A stretch of DNA of 45,244 nucleotides from Oscillospiraceae bacterium (GCA_017456105.1 JAFTKA010000008.1:1-45244); one strand, 5' to 3'. Positions 1 to 8,916 are shown, counted from the first letter of the stretch. The notes: a model not told the origin generated them from the sequence alone. Numbers and translations are program-made.

Positions 1-2
1 CA

Positions 3-77
3 TGGTGACCCGTACGGGAATCGAACCCATGTTACCGCCGTGAAAGGGCGGTGTCTTAACCGCTTGACCAACGGGCC
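3..77 (-). tRNA. tRNA-Glu (anticodon TTC)
   Basis: The minus strand folds as a complete cloverleaf. The 7-bp acceptor GGCCCGT/ACGGGTC is followed by discriminator A and an encoded CCA. The anticodon stem CCGCC/GGCGG closes the loop CTTTCAC, so the anticodon is TTC, which reads GAA/GAG. It lies directly behind tRNA-Met with no spacer, so both are probably cut from one leftward precursor. Confidence 0.96.
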
Positions 78-153
78 TGGTAGCGGCGACCTGATTCGAA
101 CAGGTGACATACCGGGTATGAACCGGCTACTCTACCAACTGAGTTACGCCGCC
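78..153 (-). tRNA. tRNA-Met, elongator type (anticodon CAT)
   Basis: The minus strand gives acceptor GGCGGCG/CGCCGCT, a standard D arm, anticodon stem GCCGG/CCGGT with loop TTCATAC, and an encoded CCA. The sequence resembles Bacillus elongator tRNA-Met: it has a fully paired acceptor and lacks the three G-C pairs of initiators. A CAT anticodon could also mark a lysidine-modified tRNA-Ile2, which sequence alone does not rule out, but the body favours Met. Confidence 0.93.
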
Positions 154-184
154 AAATATGGCTTTGCTGAAAATCAGCTACATC

Positions 185-213
185 ATTATATAAAGCGAAT
201 TGGGGTTTGTCAA
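185..213 (-). promoter_or_regulatory. Sigma-A promoter for the tRNA-Met/tRNA-Glu unit
   Basis: On the minus strand a perfect TTGACA (208-213) and a perfect TATAAT (185-190) are separated by 17 bp. The -10 box lies about 30 bp before the tRNA-Met 5' end. A full-consensus promoter fits a stable-RNA gene. Confidence 0.9.
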
Positions 214-271
214 GAGAAACTTCTGTATTTTCCCATATTTTTTTGGAAATGATACTTTTGAGGTGATTACT

Positions 272-646
272 GTGAAATCCTGGAAAAAACCTGTGCTGTT
301 TGTCCTTGGGGGACTTTCTTACGTGGGGCTTGAGCTACTATGGCGTGGCAGGAGCCATAGTAGTATGTTTCTTGCCGGGGGCAGCTGCTTTTTGCTTTTG
401 GGAAAGCTCAACCATACCGAGCCAAAGCTTCCCCTGCCTTTACGGGCTGTGGTGGGGGCGGGAGTCATCACCTCTGTTGAGCTTTTGGTGGGACTTGTTA
501 CCAACCGGAATTATGAGGTTTGGGATTACCGGAATATGCCGCTGAATTTCTGCGGGCAGGTCTGTCTTCCCTTTTCCCTTCTATGGATCCCGGTGAGTTT
601 CGGGGCTATGCTTTTATACGATAAAGTAGAAAAACGGCTTCCGTAG
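272..646 (+). CDS. CmpB-like putative ABC-transporter membrane protein
   Basis: Small membrane protein of 124 aa with about four hydrophobic segments. The signature near residues 80-105 (NYEVWDYRNMPLNFCGQVCL, then PFSLLW) is that of the family called putative ABC-transporter type IV (ABC_trans_CmpB), common in Firmicutes. Its transport role is poorly established. I place the start at GTG 272, because GAGGTGATT lies just upstream and the reading frame further 5' encodes nothing family-like. It is a single gene, convergent with the DUF2207-like gene, and its stop codon sits inside the shared terminator. No nucleotide-binding partner gene is nearby, so a role in ABC transport is only a family label. 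Confidence 0.75.
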   Translation: MKSWKKPVLFVLGGLSYVGLELLWRGRSHSSMFLAGGSCFLLLGKLNHTEPKLPLPLRAVVGAGVITSVELLVGLVTNRNYEVWDYRNMPLNFCGQVCLPFSLLWIPVSFGAMLLYDKVEKRLP

Positions 647-656
647 AAGCCGTTTT
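631..656. terminator. Bidirectional terminator containing the end of both flanking genes
   Basis: Perfect 10-bp inverted repeat AAAACGGCTT / AAGCCGTTTT with a 6-nt loop (CCGTAG). A run of T follows on both strands. The TAG stop of the rightward gene is in the loop, and the TAA stop of the leftward gene overlaps the right arm, so one hairpin serves both convergent genes. Confidence 0.88.
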
Positions 657-2364
657 ATCGATTGACCAAACTGCGGACAGTTTTTACAATGCGGCGGTAG
701 GGCATGAGCCTTGCGGTCTCGTCCATTTTTCTCAGGGTATCCCGCAGGAGAGCACTCCACTGCAGTGCCGTAGAGGGGGTGCCGCCGGGGGTGTGCAAAT
801 AAGGACATTCCGGCAGACGCATTTTCTTAAACCGCTTGGCAAAGGCTCTGTCCATGCCCAGTGCCAGAGCCTCAGGTGCTAAGGTAAAGAAGTATCCGGG
901 GTCATTTTCGCAGAGGTATTTCAGCTCCTCTGCCGGCACGCTCCGTAAATACCGACGCAGGCCCATTACACCGGAAGATGCTTGCTTTCCGGCTTCCGTC
1001 CGTCTGCCGCCGAAGGCGGTCATCACGCCACCGATGGCCTGGATCAAAAGCACCACAATGCCTGTGGCGGTCGCACCGGAGATCACGCTCAGCAACAGCC
1101 ATGCCCCGCTGCAGCCCAGGGCCAAATAGAGTCTTCTTTTATCCCGCAAAAGCAGGCCCTCCACCCATCGCTGGGACAGGTAGCTGCCGGCAAAGGAAAT
1201 GGCGGCCAGCACGATGGTCAAAAACCATTTCAGTGCCGCTCCGGAGCTCAGGGCGATGCCTAAGTTGACACCACCGAACAGGCCAACCAAAGCGATCAAG
1301 ATTCGGAAGGGCCGCTTGCTGCCGGTACGGGGCTTGATCAGCGAGGGCAGCTGGGGCGTCGAACGGGCCAGGGTCATACTCAGCTCTGCGTAGAAATTGG
1401 AGGCGGTATTGATGCTCTGCCTGCGGCTGAACAGCTTTCGGAAGAGCTGCCGCTCAAAGTCGCTGCGTTCATTGCCCATTTCCATCTGCTTATGGATCAG
1501 TACATCGCCCCGGCGTTCCCGGGACAGCTGCACGTATCCCAGCTTTGCCCAGGAGAAGACCATCATACTCAGGTCCGCACCTCTTAAGGTCAGCACAGAA
1601 CCCAGCTGTCCGGCACTGTAGCCCTCGGGACCAACCGGCTGTTTTTCGCCTCTGGGCAGGCCGTTTCGCAGGAACAAGCACCAATAAATGAGTGCCAGCA
1701 CCGTACAGACTGCCATCGCTCCATTACAAAAGGCCATATCGGGAGTCAGGATCTCCCGCTGGGGGAACATCTCCTTGGTTACCGGCAGGGTCAGCATCAG
1801 GGTTTCGTGATCCTTCAGGCTCTGGGTCGATGCACCGGAAATGCTCGCTCCCTCCAAAGAAAAGGTCAAAAACTCTTCAATGCCTGACTGATGGTAGCCG
1901 CTGGAAAAATGGGGCTTTTCTGACACCGATCCGGGCAGTGTAACGGAGAAATCCAGCTGGGAGATGGGGTAGGAAAAGCCTGACAGAATCGGCACTCTCA
2001 GCTCCGGTGTTCCCGTTTCGGAGGTGTGAACCACATCTTTGATGGTATAGTGGATATTTAAGGTGAATTCCCCTGCCATGCCGCCTAAAATGCCCGACAG
2101 GTCGATCATTTTCGCGGTATCGGTGGTCTTTGCCCGGACACGGGAGCCGTTGACGGTGATTCCGGTGGCATTTCTCGGTACGGGGAACTGCAGTTTTTCC
2201 GCCTGCTCCAAACGGAGGGTAACGGTCAACGCCATAGAGCAGCTGCTGTCTGGGGAGACGGTTCCGTAAGCTCCGATATGGGTCGCTTCCGTTGCCGCCG
2301 CGGCAGACACCGTCAGGGTCAGCAAAAGGGTAAATATCAGCATCACTTTCATAAGCTTTCGCAC
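655..2364 (-). CDS. DUF2207-like predicted membrane protein
   Basis: 569 aa from a GTG start at 2364, chosen because AAAGGAGG lies 7 nt upstream; a further upstream in-frame start has no ribosome site. Order seen: a cleavable signal or anchor (residues about 4-24), a beta-rich extracytoplasmic part (about 25-220) ending before a transmembrane helix (near 220-240), a soluble region, two to four helices (about 355-460), and a C-terminal conserved block GLRRYLRSVPAEELKYLCEN. This layout matches the DUF2207 / 'predicted membrane protein' family, which has no known biochemical role. It is monocistronic, with its own promoter. Its extracellular part faces the cell wall, so an envelope role is plausible but unproven. 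Confidence 0.72.
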   Translation of the reverse strand: MRKLMKVMLIFTLLLTLTVSAAAATEATHIGAYGTVSPDSSCSMALTVTLRLEQAEKLQFPVPRNATGITVNGSRVRAKTTDTAKMIDLSGILGGMAGEFTLNIHYTIKDVVHTSETGTPELRVPILSGFSYPISQLDFSVTLPGSVSEKPHFSSGYHQSGIEEFLTFSLEGASISGASTQSLKDHETLMLTLPVTKEMFPQREILTPDMAFCNGAMAVCTVLALIYWCLFLRNGLPRGEKQPVGPEGYSAGQLGSVLTLRGADLSMMVFSWAKLGYVQLSRERRGDVLIHKQMEMGNERSDFERQLFRKLFSRRQSINTASNFYAELSMTLARSTPQLPSLIKPRTGSKRPFRILIALVGLFGGVNLGIALSSGAALKWFLTIVLAAISFAGSYLSQRWVEGLLLRDKRRLYLALGCSGAWLLLSVISGATATGIVVLLIQAIGGVMTAFGGRRTEAGKQASSGVMGLRRYLRSVPAEELKYLCENDPGYFFTLAPEALALGMDRAFAKRFKKMRLPECPYLHTPGGTPSTALQWSALLRDTLRKMDETARLMPYRRIVKTVRSLVNR

Positions 2365-2387
2365 AAAACCGCCTCCTTTCTGCAAGT

Positions 2388-2416
2388 ATTTTAGCACAGG
2401 CGTTGGGCAAAAGCAA
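2388..2416 (-). promoter_or_regulatory. Sigma-A promoter for the DUF2207-like gene
   Basis: On the minus strand TTGCTT (2411-2416) and TAAAAT (2388-2393) are spaced by 17 bp. They lie about 25 bp upstream of the GTG start. Confidence 0.72.
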
Positions 2417-2480
2417 GGTATCCGCAAAATGTTTGAATTTTTTCTGAAATTTCTGTTTCAAGGGGTAGAACTCAGCCCCC

Positions 2481-2509
2481 TTTTGTGATATACTGGGCGT
2501 AAGTATAAT
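2481..2509 (+). promoter_or_regulatory. Probable promoter of the U32/maf/mreCD/PBP2 operon
   Basis: A perfect TATAAT lies at 2504-2509, 15 nt before the first ATG. The -35 is weak: TTTTGT at 17 bp spacing, or TTGTGA at 15 bp. The very short leader includes GAGAGG as ribosome site. Confidence 0.55.
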
Positions 2510-2524
2510 CAGAGAGGTTTTACT

Positions 2525-4603
2525 ATGTTGGAACTACTAGCACCGGCCGGGTCTATGGAGGCTCTGCGGGCGGCGGTACAGAATGGTGCCGATGCGGTCT
2601 ATCTTGGCTGCGACGCCTTTAACGCACGTCAGGGTGCGAAGAATTTTACGCCCCAGGCTCTGACCGAAGCAGTGAAATATTGTCATATTCGCGGTGTCGC
2701 TGTTCACTTGACCCTGAACACGCTGGTCTCCGATAAGGAGCTTCCGGAAGCGGCATCGCTGATCGCCCATGCGGCAAAAAGCGGTGTGGACGCCTTTATC
2801 GTGCAGGATCTGGGTATCGTGCAGCTTTGCAAGCAGATCGCACCCCATATCCCCTTACACGGCTCTACCCAAATGACCGTCCACTCCCTGCCCGGTGTGC
2901 AGCTTTGTGCCGCCTGGGGTCTGCAGCGGGTGGTGCTGAGCCGGGAGCTCAGCGGTGAGGAGATCGCCTATATTTGTGCTAATTCCCCCATTGAGATTGA
3001 GGTCTTCGGACACGGGGCTCTTTGTATGTGTTATTCCGGCCAGTGCTATCTGTCCGCCGCCATCGGCGGCCGCAGCGGCAACCGCGGCCGCTGTGCTCAG
3101 CCCTGCCGGCAAAGCTATGGCTACGGCCGCTGGCAGGAGAAATATCCCCTGAGTCTCAAGGACAACTGCCTTGTGCAGTATGTGAAAGACCTGGAGGCTA
3201 TGGGTGTTGCTTCCCTGAAGCTGGAGGGCCGTATGAAGCGGCCGGAGTATGTGGCCGCCGTTACGGGTGTCTACCGCAACGCCCTGACAAACGGCAGGGT
3301 TACCACCGATATGATGGCCACCCTCCACGCGGCCTTTAACCGTCAGGGCTTTACCGATGGCTACTACATCGGCCGTCCCGGCACCGATATGTTTGGAATC
3401 CGGGAGGACACCCGGGAAGACAATGCCTGGTTAAGAAAGATCCGGCAGACCTATGAAGCCAACGAGAATCCCCTGGTTCCCGTTACCTTCCGCTGCTCCG
3501 TCCGGCCGGGCAGCACCACCTTGTCCGTAACCGATCCCGAGGGCCGTACCTGTACCCTGGAAGGCCCTATGCCGGAGATCGCCCGGACCATTGAACTGTC
3601 TCCTATGGAGCTGCAGTCCCGCCTGTCCAAGACCGGCGGCACGCCCTACTATTGCCGTGATGTCCAGTGCGAGATCGCACCGGGCTTGACCCTTTCTGCC
3701 GCTTCCATTAACGCCCTGCGGCGTGATGTATTAAACTTACTGACTGCCCAGCGGGCCCGTCGGGAGATCCCCCAGTTGGGTCGTCCCCGGTACGGTACGC
3801 CCAAGGCCGGCCCTCGCCGAAGCCCGGAATTTACCGTACAGGTTACCACCCGGGACCAGATCACCTCTAAGGTGTTGAAGGACGCTTCACTGTTGTACGT
3901 ACCGCTTCATATTCTTTCTGAGGATCTTCCCTTCTGTCAGGAGCTTTGCAAGCATGTCAAGGTCTGTGCCGTATTGCCCCGGATCGCCCACGACCGGGAA
4001 ACTTCCCGGCTGAAGCAGCGGCTGATGGCCGTTCGCAGTGTGGGTGTAACCGAAGTGTTGGCAGGTAATCTGGGACTATTGCCCGTTGCCCGCAGCTGCG
4101 GTATGCGGGTACGGGGCGACTTTGGCCTGAACATCTACAACTCCATGGCTATGTCTGCCGCCGCGGATATGGAGCTAAGATCTGCCTGTCTGAGCTTTGA
4201 GATGACCCTGCCCCAGATCCGGGACATTAGCAAGACCGTTCCCTGCGAGATCCTGGCCTATGGCAGAATGCCCCTGATGATTACAGAAAACTGCCTGATT
4301 AAGGGTCGCACCGGAAAATGCACCTGCCATCTGTCTTCGGTTCGGCTGACGGACAAAACCGGTGCAGAGTTCCCGGTGATCCGGGACGCAGATACCTGCC
4401 GCAGTGTTCTGCTCAACGGCAAAAAGCTGAACCTTTTGGATCGGCAGGACACCCTGTCCAAGCTGGGCCTTTGGGCCATGCGGCTTTACTTTACCACAGA
4501 AAACCCCAAGGAAGTGGATCAGGTGCTGGCCTCCTGCCAGAGAACCGTTCCCTTTGATCCCGGTGCCTGCACCAGAGGATTGTACCTGCGGGGATTGGAG
4601 TAA
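2525..4603 (+). CDS. U32 family protein (tRNA/rRNA hydroxylation type, with DUF3656)
   Basis: 692 aa. The N-terminal TIM-barrel-like part carries the U32 signature: LELLAPAGSMEALRAAV at the start, then a cysteine-rich block with Cys167, Cys169, Cys174, Cys190 and Cys194 within a GHGALCMCYSGQCYLSAAIG-type segment. A long C-terminal extension corresponds to the DUF3656 region. U32 proteins are annotated as peptidases or collagenases, but well-studied members (RlhA, TrhP and UbiU/V relatives) use an Fe-S cluster to hydroxylate RNA or ubiquinone precursors. The length and DUF3656 part point to the RlhA-like branch. That assignment is inferred, since clostridia also have TrhP-type proteins. It is the first gene of a tightly packed operon with maf. 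Confidence 0.85.
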   Translation: MLELLAPAGSMEALRAAVQNGADAVYLGCDAFNARQGAKNFTPQALTEAVKYCHIRGVAVHLTLNTLVSDKELPEAASLIAHAAKSGVDAFIVQDLGIVQLCKQIAPHIPLHGSTQMTVHSLPGVQLCAAWGLQRVVLSRELSGEEIAYICANSPIEIEVFGHGALCMCYSGQCYLSAAIGGRSGNRGRCAQPCRQSYGYGRWQEKYPLSLKDNCLVQYVKDLEAMGVASLKLEGRMKRPEYVAAVTGVYRNALTNGRVTTDMMATLHAAFNRQGFTDGYYIGRPGTDMFGIREDTREDNAWLRKIRQTYEANENPLVPVTFRCSVRPGSTTLSVTDPEGRTCTLEGPMPEIARTIELSPMELQSRLSKTGGTPYYCRDVQCEIAPGLTLSAASINALRRDVLNLLTAQRARREIPQLGRPRYGTPKAGPRRSPEFTVQVTTRDQITSKVLKDASLLYVPLHILSEDLPFCQELCKHVKVCAVLPRIAHDRETSRLKQRLMAVRSVGVTEVLAGNLGLLPVARSCGMRVRGDFGLNIYNSMAMSAAADMELRSACLSFEMTLPQIRDISKTVPCEILAYGRMPLMITENCLIKGRTGKCTCHLSSVRLTDKTGAEFPVIRDADTCRSVLLNGKKLNLLDRQDTLSKLGLWAMRLYFTTENPKEVDQVLASCQRTVPFDPGACTRGLYLRGLE

Positions 4604-4605
4604 TT

Positions 4606-5178
4606 ATGAAGTTGATTCTTGCTTCCCAATCGCCACGACGGAAGGCACTGATGGAGCTTTTCAAGATTCCCTTTTCCGTTTGCGTGGCAGATATTGACGA
4701 GACCATGGACCCTCAGAAACGGCCCTTTGATGAGGTGGCACGGGTGAGCCTTGCCAAGGCTTTAGCCATTCCCCGAGACCCTGACGATGTGGTGGTTGCC
4801 GCGGATACCATCGTTGTTTGCGGCGATCAGGTGCTGGGAAAGCCTGTGGACGAAAGCGATGCAAAGAGAATGCTAAGGCTTCTGTCCGGCAGGGATCATC
4901 AGGTGATGACGGGCCTCAGCGTGGTGCGTGGGGAGCAGTGTTTTTCCTGCACGGAGGTTGCGGATATTCATTTCCGCTCCCTTTCTGACAGGGAGATCGC
5001 GTGTTACATCGCAACCGGCGAGCCCATGGACAAGGCCGGTGCTTATGGCATTCAGGGCGGTGCTGCCCTGTTTGTCAGCAGGATAAACGGTGATTATTAC
5101 AATGTTATGGGACTTCCGGTGTGTCGCTTAGGCCAGATCCTGCGGCAAATCGCTCCGGAGCTCCTGGAGGATTTATGA
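4606..5178 (+). CDS. maf: Maf-family nucleoside triphosphate pyrophosphatase
   Basis: 190 aa, the usual length for Maf. The motifs are all present: ASQSPRRKAL (residues 6-15), AADTIV with the catalytic Asp67, GKP (79-81), EPMDKAGAYGIQG and GDYYNVMGLP. Maf proteins hydrolyse dTTP/UTP and modified pyrimidine nucleotides to the monophosphate plus PPi, and affect septum formation in Bacillus when over-expressed. The gene starts 2 nt after the U32 stop and overlaps mreC by ATGA. Placement upstream of mreC/mreD is the classical Firmicutes arrangement, which supports the assignment; radC and mreB are missing from this copy. Confidence 0.95.
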   Translation: MKLILASQSPRRKALMELFKIPFSVCVADIDETMDPQKRPFDEVARVSLAKALAIPRDPDDVVVAADTIVVCGDQVLGKPVDESDAKRMLRLLSGRDHQVMTGLSVVRGEQCFSCTEVADIHFRSLSDREIACYIATGEPMDKAGAYGIQGGAALFVSRINGDYYNVMGLPVCRLGQILRQIAPELLEDL

Positions 5179-6005
5179 AACATTATCTGACAACACGGGT
5201 ACGGATCGTATTGGTTGCGGCCGTATTGATCGCAGTGATTATCGCGGTGGTCAGCGGACTGACCGGACTGAATCTGCCGAATATGATGGTGCAGGGCGTG
5301 CTGACCCCCATTCGCTCCGGTGTCAGCAGTATGACCGACAAGGCCGAGCAGCTTTATGACTATATGTTCAGCTATGAGTCGCTGGTTGCCGAGAACGAAA
5401 AGCTGAAAGAGGAGCTGTCCCAGATCCGGGACGATGCCCGTCAGTACGATGCCATCGCCGCGGAAAACGATCGGCTCCGTCAGCTTCTGGAGCTGACCAA
5501 GTCCCACGAGGACTATAAGCTGGTGGACGCCTACATCATCTCCCGCAGTTCTGTGGATTGGTCCAGTACCTTTACCATTAACCGGGGCAAGAACGCAGGT
5601 ATCGACGCCGGTATGTGTGCCATTACCGCAAACGGCGAACTGGTGGGTCTTGTCAGTGAGGCGGGCCCCAACTATGCCGTTGTCAAGTCCGTGCTGGACT
5701 CCTCTTTGGAAATCAGTGCCACCATCGCCTCCTCCGGCTACAACGGTATGGTGCAGGGCGGCTACGCCTCCGGACTTGAGGGCCTTCTGCGTATGAACTA
5801 CCTGCCCAGCTCCGCCACCATTCGCAACAACGACCAGGTGGTTACCTCCGGCTCTACGGTCTATCCCCGAAACCTGATCATCGGCCACGTGGTGGACGCG
5901 GGCTTTGACGATGCCGGCATTGCAAAATATGCTCTTCTGCAGCCTGCCGCTGACATTCGCCAGGTGGAGCAGGTGTTTGTGGTTACCGAATACAACGCCG
6001 GGTGA
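5175..6005 (+). CDS. mreC: Rod shape-determining protein MreC
   Basis: 276 aa from ATG 5175, which overlaps the maf stop and has TGGAGG 5 nt upstream. There is one transmembrane helix (residues about 9-30), then a coiled coil (about 55-108) and the beta-barrel extracellular domain. Family-typical segments are INRGKNAGIDAGM, GLVGLVSEAG-type turns and VVTSGSTVYPRNLIIGHV. MreC links MreB filaments to the peptidoglycan elongation enzymes PBP2 and RodA at the membrane. It is followed directly by mreD and PBP2, the expected partners. Confidence 0.96.
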   Translation: MKHYLTTRVRIVLVAAVLIAVIIAVVSGLTGLNLPNMMVQGVLTPIRSGVSSMTDKAEQLYDYMFSYESLVAENEKLKEELSQIRDDARQYDAIAAENDRLRQLLELTKSHEDYKLVDAYIISRSSVDWSSTFTINRGKNAGIDAGMCAITANGELVGLVSEAGPNYAVVKSVLDSSLEISATIASSGYNGMVQGGYASGLEGLLRMNYLPSSATIRNNDQVVTSGSTVYPRNLIIGHVVDAGFDDAGIAKYALLQPAADIRQVEQVFVVTEYNAG

Positions 6006-6010
6006 TCGCT

Positions 6011-6589
6011 ATGGCTAAGAAGTTTGATTTTCAGCCGGACAAACCCCATTCCGGCTTTTTCGCAAAGCTGTACCTTACAAAAAAACAGCGGAAGGGTCTA
6101 CTAAAATGGGCTCTTTACGGTCTTGTGCTGCTGGTGCTTTCGGTTTTGCAGGACGTGATGCTCTGCCACGTGCGAGTTTTCGGTGCTACCACCGACCTGA
6201 TCCCCTGCGGCATCTTCCTGATCTGCCTGATCGAAGGCTCGGAACGGGGCAGCGTCTTTGCCCTTTGTGCATCGACGGTGTATCTGTTCTCCGGATTCTC
6301 CCCCGGTGCGGCCTGTATCGTATTTATTACCGCCATCGGTGTGGGTATCTGCCTGTTCCGGCAGGGCTACCTGCAGCAGGGCTTCCGGGCTACCCTTTTA
6401 TGCCTGGCAATCGCCCTGATCGTATATGAACTGGCGGTTTTTGCTCTGGGTATGGTGCTGGGTCTGACCCATTTGGGCCGGATTGCAGGCTTTGGCATCA
6501 CCACCCTACTAACCTATGTGGCTGTTCCGATTTTGTATCCTGTGGTACTGGCGATTCAAAACCTGGGAGGTAATCCATGGAAAGAATAA
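6011..6589 (+). CDS. mreD: Rod shape-determining protein MreD
   Basis: 192 aa, nearly all hydrophobic after a basic N-terminus, with five to six predicted transmembrane helices from residue about 33 onward. The segment FGATTDLIPCGIFLICLIEG resembles the conserved 'PDLLLIL' region of MreD. I choose ATG 6011 rather than the upstream in-frame GTG 6002, because GGTGAT then sits at ribosome-site distance. The gene overlaps PBP2 by 13 bp, indicating translational coupling. MreD is poorly conserved in sequence, so much of the certainty comes from position between mreC and PBP2. Confidence 0.9.
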   Translation: MAKKFDFQPDKPHSGFFAKLYLTKKQRKGLLKWALYGLVLLVLSVLQDVMLCHVRVFGATTDLIPCGIFLICLIEGSERGSVFALCASTVYLFSGFSPGAACIVFITAIGVGICLFRQGYLQQGFRATLLCLAIALIVYELAVFALGMVLGLTHLGRIAGFGITTLLTYVAVPILYPVVLAIQNLGGNPWKE

Positions 6590-8664
6590 GTCGTTACCGC
6601 GTCCATATTATCCTTTTGGCCTTTTTGCTGCTTTTGGGCTTTTTCGCCTTTAAGATCTACGACCTGCAGATCATTGAGACCGGCGGCAATATGGATAACT
6701 CCACCACCTACACGATTTTGACCCGGGTGAAGGCCGCCCGGGGCGACATTTTGGATACCAACGGTAACCTTTTGGTCAGCAACCGGGCAAGCTATGACCT
6801 TGCCTTAAACCATTACGTGCTTCTGAACGCCAATGGCACCAATGACCATCTGTACCGGCTGGTAAAGCTCTGCCAGGCAGAGGGCATCGATTACATCGAA
6901 AACTTTCCCATCACTGCAGAGCGTCCCTTTACCTACACCCTGAAGGAGCAAAATTCTGCTCAGCAGCGGTATTTCCAGGCCTATCTTGCCTACATGGGCG
7001 GTCTGGACTCGGATATTTCCGCTCCCCTTTTGGTCCAGCAGCTTCGCAAGCGGTATGATCTGCCTGCAGAGTGGACGGACGAGGAGGCCCGGGCAGTCAT
7101 CGGTCTGAGATATGAGATGGCTCTGAGAAACTGCGTTTCCAGCCTGCCCCAGTACATCTTCATTGCGGACGTGGCAGATGAGGATCTGTCCGACGTGGTG
7201 GAGCTGAATATCCCCGGTATGAAGGTGGAATACTCCACTGTCCGGGAGTACAACACCGAGTATGCGGCTCACATCTTAGGCTTTGTGGGTGCTATGAACC
7301 CGGAGCAGTGGGAATACTACAAAAACATTGACGGCTACGAAATGGACACCGAGATCGGCCAGGACGGTCTGGAGGCCGCTTACGAGGAGTACCTCCACGG
7401 CACCGACGGCTGGCGTGAGGATACCGTAAGCACCGATGGTACGCTGGTCTCCTCCCGGTATCTGTCCGAGCCCAAGGCCGGCTCCAATGTGGAAATTTCC
7501 ATTGATATCAACCTGCAGATCGCAGCCGAGGATCAGTTGGCTAAAGTCATCACCGATCTACAGAACCAGGCCCCCTACGCCGATGGCTCTAAACGGGACG
7601 GCCACGACGCCGAAGGCGGTGCTGTGGTGGCCATGGACGTGAAAACCGGTCAGGTTCTGGTCTGCGGCAGTTATCCCACCTATGACCTGGAGACCTTCTT
7701 TGAGGATTACGAGGAGCTTTTGGCCGATAAGACCAAGCCCATGTACAACCGGGCTCTTTTGGCCGCCTATCCCCCCGGCTCTACCTACAAGATGAGCATG
7801 GTGGTGGCTGGCATCAACTCCGGCACCATCACTTCCAAGACCACGGTGTACGACAGCGGTCGGTACAATAAGTACGCAAGCTCCGGCTTCGCTCCCGCCT
7901 GCCACGCTCTGGCAAACGGCTACAGCCACGGCACGATCAACGCCGCTCAGGCTTTACGGGATTCCTGCAACGTGTTCTTCTACTCTCTGGGCGATAAAAT
8001 CGGCATCACCGCCATGGACGAGACCGCCAAGGCTCTCGGTCTGGGTGAGAAGACCGGCATTGAGCTGTACGAAGAGGTGGGTACCCGGGCAAACCCCGAG
8101 ACCAAGAAGAAGCTTTACGATGCTGACCGCTCCGGCTGGTACGTGGCTGACCAGATCACCGCCGCCATCGGCCAGTCCGATAACCGCTTCACCCCCATTC
8201 AGCTTTGCTCCTATGCCTCCACCCTTGCCAACCGGGGCAACCGCTACAAGGCAACCTTTATGAACCGGGTGGTGTCCGATGACTACACCCAAAAGCTGGC
8301 CTATAATTCTCCCACCATTCTCAGCCATCTGGAGATCACCGACGACGCCTACGCCGCCTATACCCAGGGTATGTACATGGTGGCAAATGCCGACGGCGGT
8401 ACGGCCTACTCCTCCTTCCGGTATTACCCCATCAAGGTAGCTGCCAAGACCGGTACTGCCCAGACGGGTATCGACGGCACCTCTGACCACGGTGCATTTG
8501 TGTGCTACGCCCCCGCCGATGATCCCCAGATCGCCATTGCGGTGTATGTGGAAAAGGGCGGCCACGGTAGTACACTGGCCTCCGTTGCCAAGGCCATTAT
8601 GGATATTTATTTTGAAGTTGGCGAAATCGGTGAGGTTACCGTCCACGAAAATAAATTGAGCTAA
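6577..8664 (+). CDS. mrdA: Penicillin-binding protein 2, class B transpeptidase of the elongasome
   Basis: 695 aa. A short cytoplasmic tail and one membrane anchor (residues about 8-28) precede the PBP dimer domain (about 55-300; note AARGDILDTNGNLL). The transpeptidase domain carries Ser402-Thr-Tyr-Lys405 (active serine, in PPGSTYKMS), Ser463-Cys-Asn465 and Lys624-Thr-Gly626. All three catalytic motifs are intact. It cross-links peptidoglycan during lateral wall growth with RodA and MreC/D, and it is a beta-lactam target. Its start overlaps mreD and it has GGGAGG at 6568. The operon ends after it. A sporulation homologue (SpoVD) is less likely because there is no PASTA domain and the neighbours are mreCD. 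Confidence 0.95.
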   Translation: MERISRYRVHIILLAFLLLLGFFAFKIYDLQIIETGGNMDNSTTYTILTRVKAARGDILDTNGNLLVSNRASYDLALNHYVLLNANGTNDHLYRLVKLCQAEGIDYIENFPITAERPFTYTLKEQNSAQQRYFQAYLAYMGGLDSDISAPLLVQQLRKRYDLPAEWTDEEARAVIGLRYEMALRNCVSSLPQYIFIADVADEDLSDVVELNIPGMKVEYSTVREYNTEYAAHILGFVGAMNPEQWEYYKNIDGYEMDTEIGQDGLEAAYEEYLHGTDGWREDTVSTDGTLVSSRYLSEPKAGSNVEISIDINLQIAAEDQLAKVITDLQNQAPYADGSKRDGHDAEGGAVVAMDVKTGQVLVCGSYPTYDLETFFEDYEELLADKTKPMYNRALLAAYPPGSTYKMSMVVAGINSGTITSKTTVYDSGRYNKYASSGFAPACHALANGYSHGTINAAQALRDSCNVFFYSLGDKIGITAMDETAKALGLGEKTGIELYEEVGTRANPETKKKLYDADRSGWYVADQITAAIGQSDNRFTPIQLCSYASTLANRGNRYKATFMNRVVSDDYTQKLAYNSPTILSHLEITDDAYAAYTQGMYMVANADGGTAYSSFRYYPIKVAAKTGTAQTGIDGTSDHGAFVCYAPADDPQIAIAVYVEKGGHGSTLASVAKAIMDIYFEVGEIGEVTVHENKLS

Positions 8665-8667
8665 AAA

Positions 8668-8706
8668 TTACCCGGAACGAGGGATAAATCCCTTCGTTCC
8701 GGGTAA
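8668..8706. terminator. Strong hairpin after PBP2, lacking a T-run
   Basis: A 13-bp stem TTACCCGGAACGA / TCGTTCCGGGTAA surrounds an inner GGGA/TCCC stem. It sits 3 nt after the PBP2 stop. No T tract follows on the plus strand, so it may be an mRNA 3' stabiliser or a weak terminator rather than a classical one. Confidence 0.55.
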
Positions 8707-8916
8707 ACTGTTATCGGATAGAGATCTGCAGGAAATTCTACACCATGACGATGGACAAGAAAAGAACTGCGTGCTTTCTGTCAAGTGTATCACCGGTAAG
8801 ATGCGATACGGCAGTCAGAGCAAAAGGAAACGTACGATCCGGAAATCATAAACCTGCACGTCAGGAATGCTTTCACGCACTGTCTGCCAATACATAAGAA
8901 GCCCTCCGAGGGAGTT
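8707..8916. other. Intergenic stretch without a recognised gene
   Basis: About 210 bp between the PBP2 hairpin and the palindromic repeat. A plus-strand frame is open from about 8661 to a TAA at 8848-8850 and would encode a basic tail ending KRKRTIRKS. It has no start codon or ribosome site and crosses the hairpin. It may be the 3' remnant of a lost gene; I do not recognise it. Confidence 0.35.

Noticed and set aside
5097..5888. Minus-strand open frame opposite maf/mreC
   Set aside because: Antisense to mreC; composition is low-information and no ribosome site exists.
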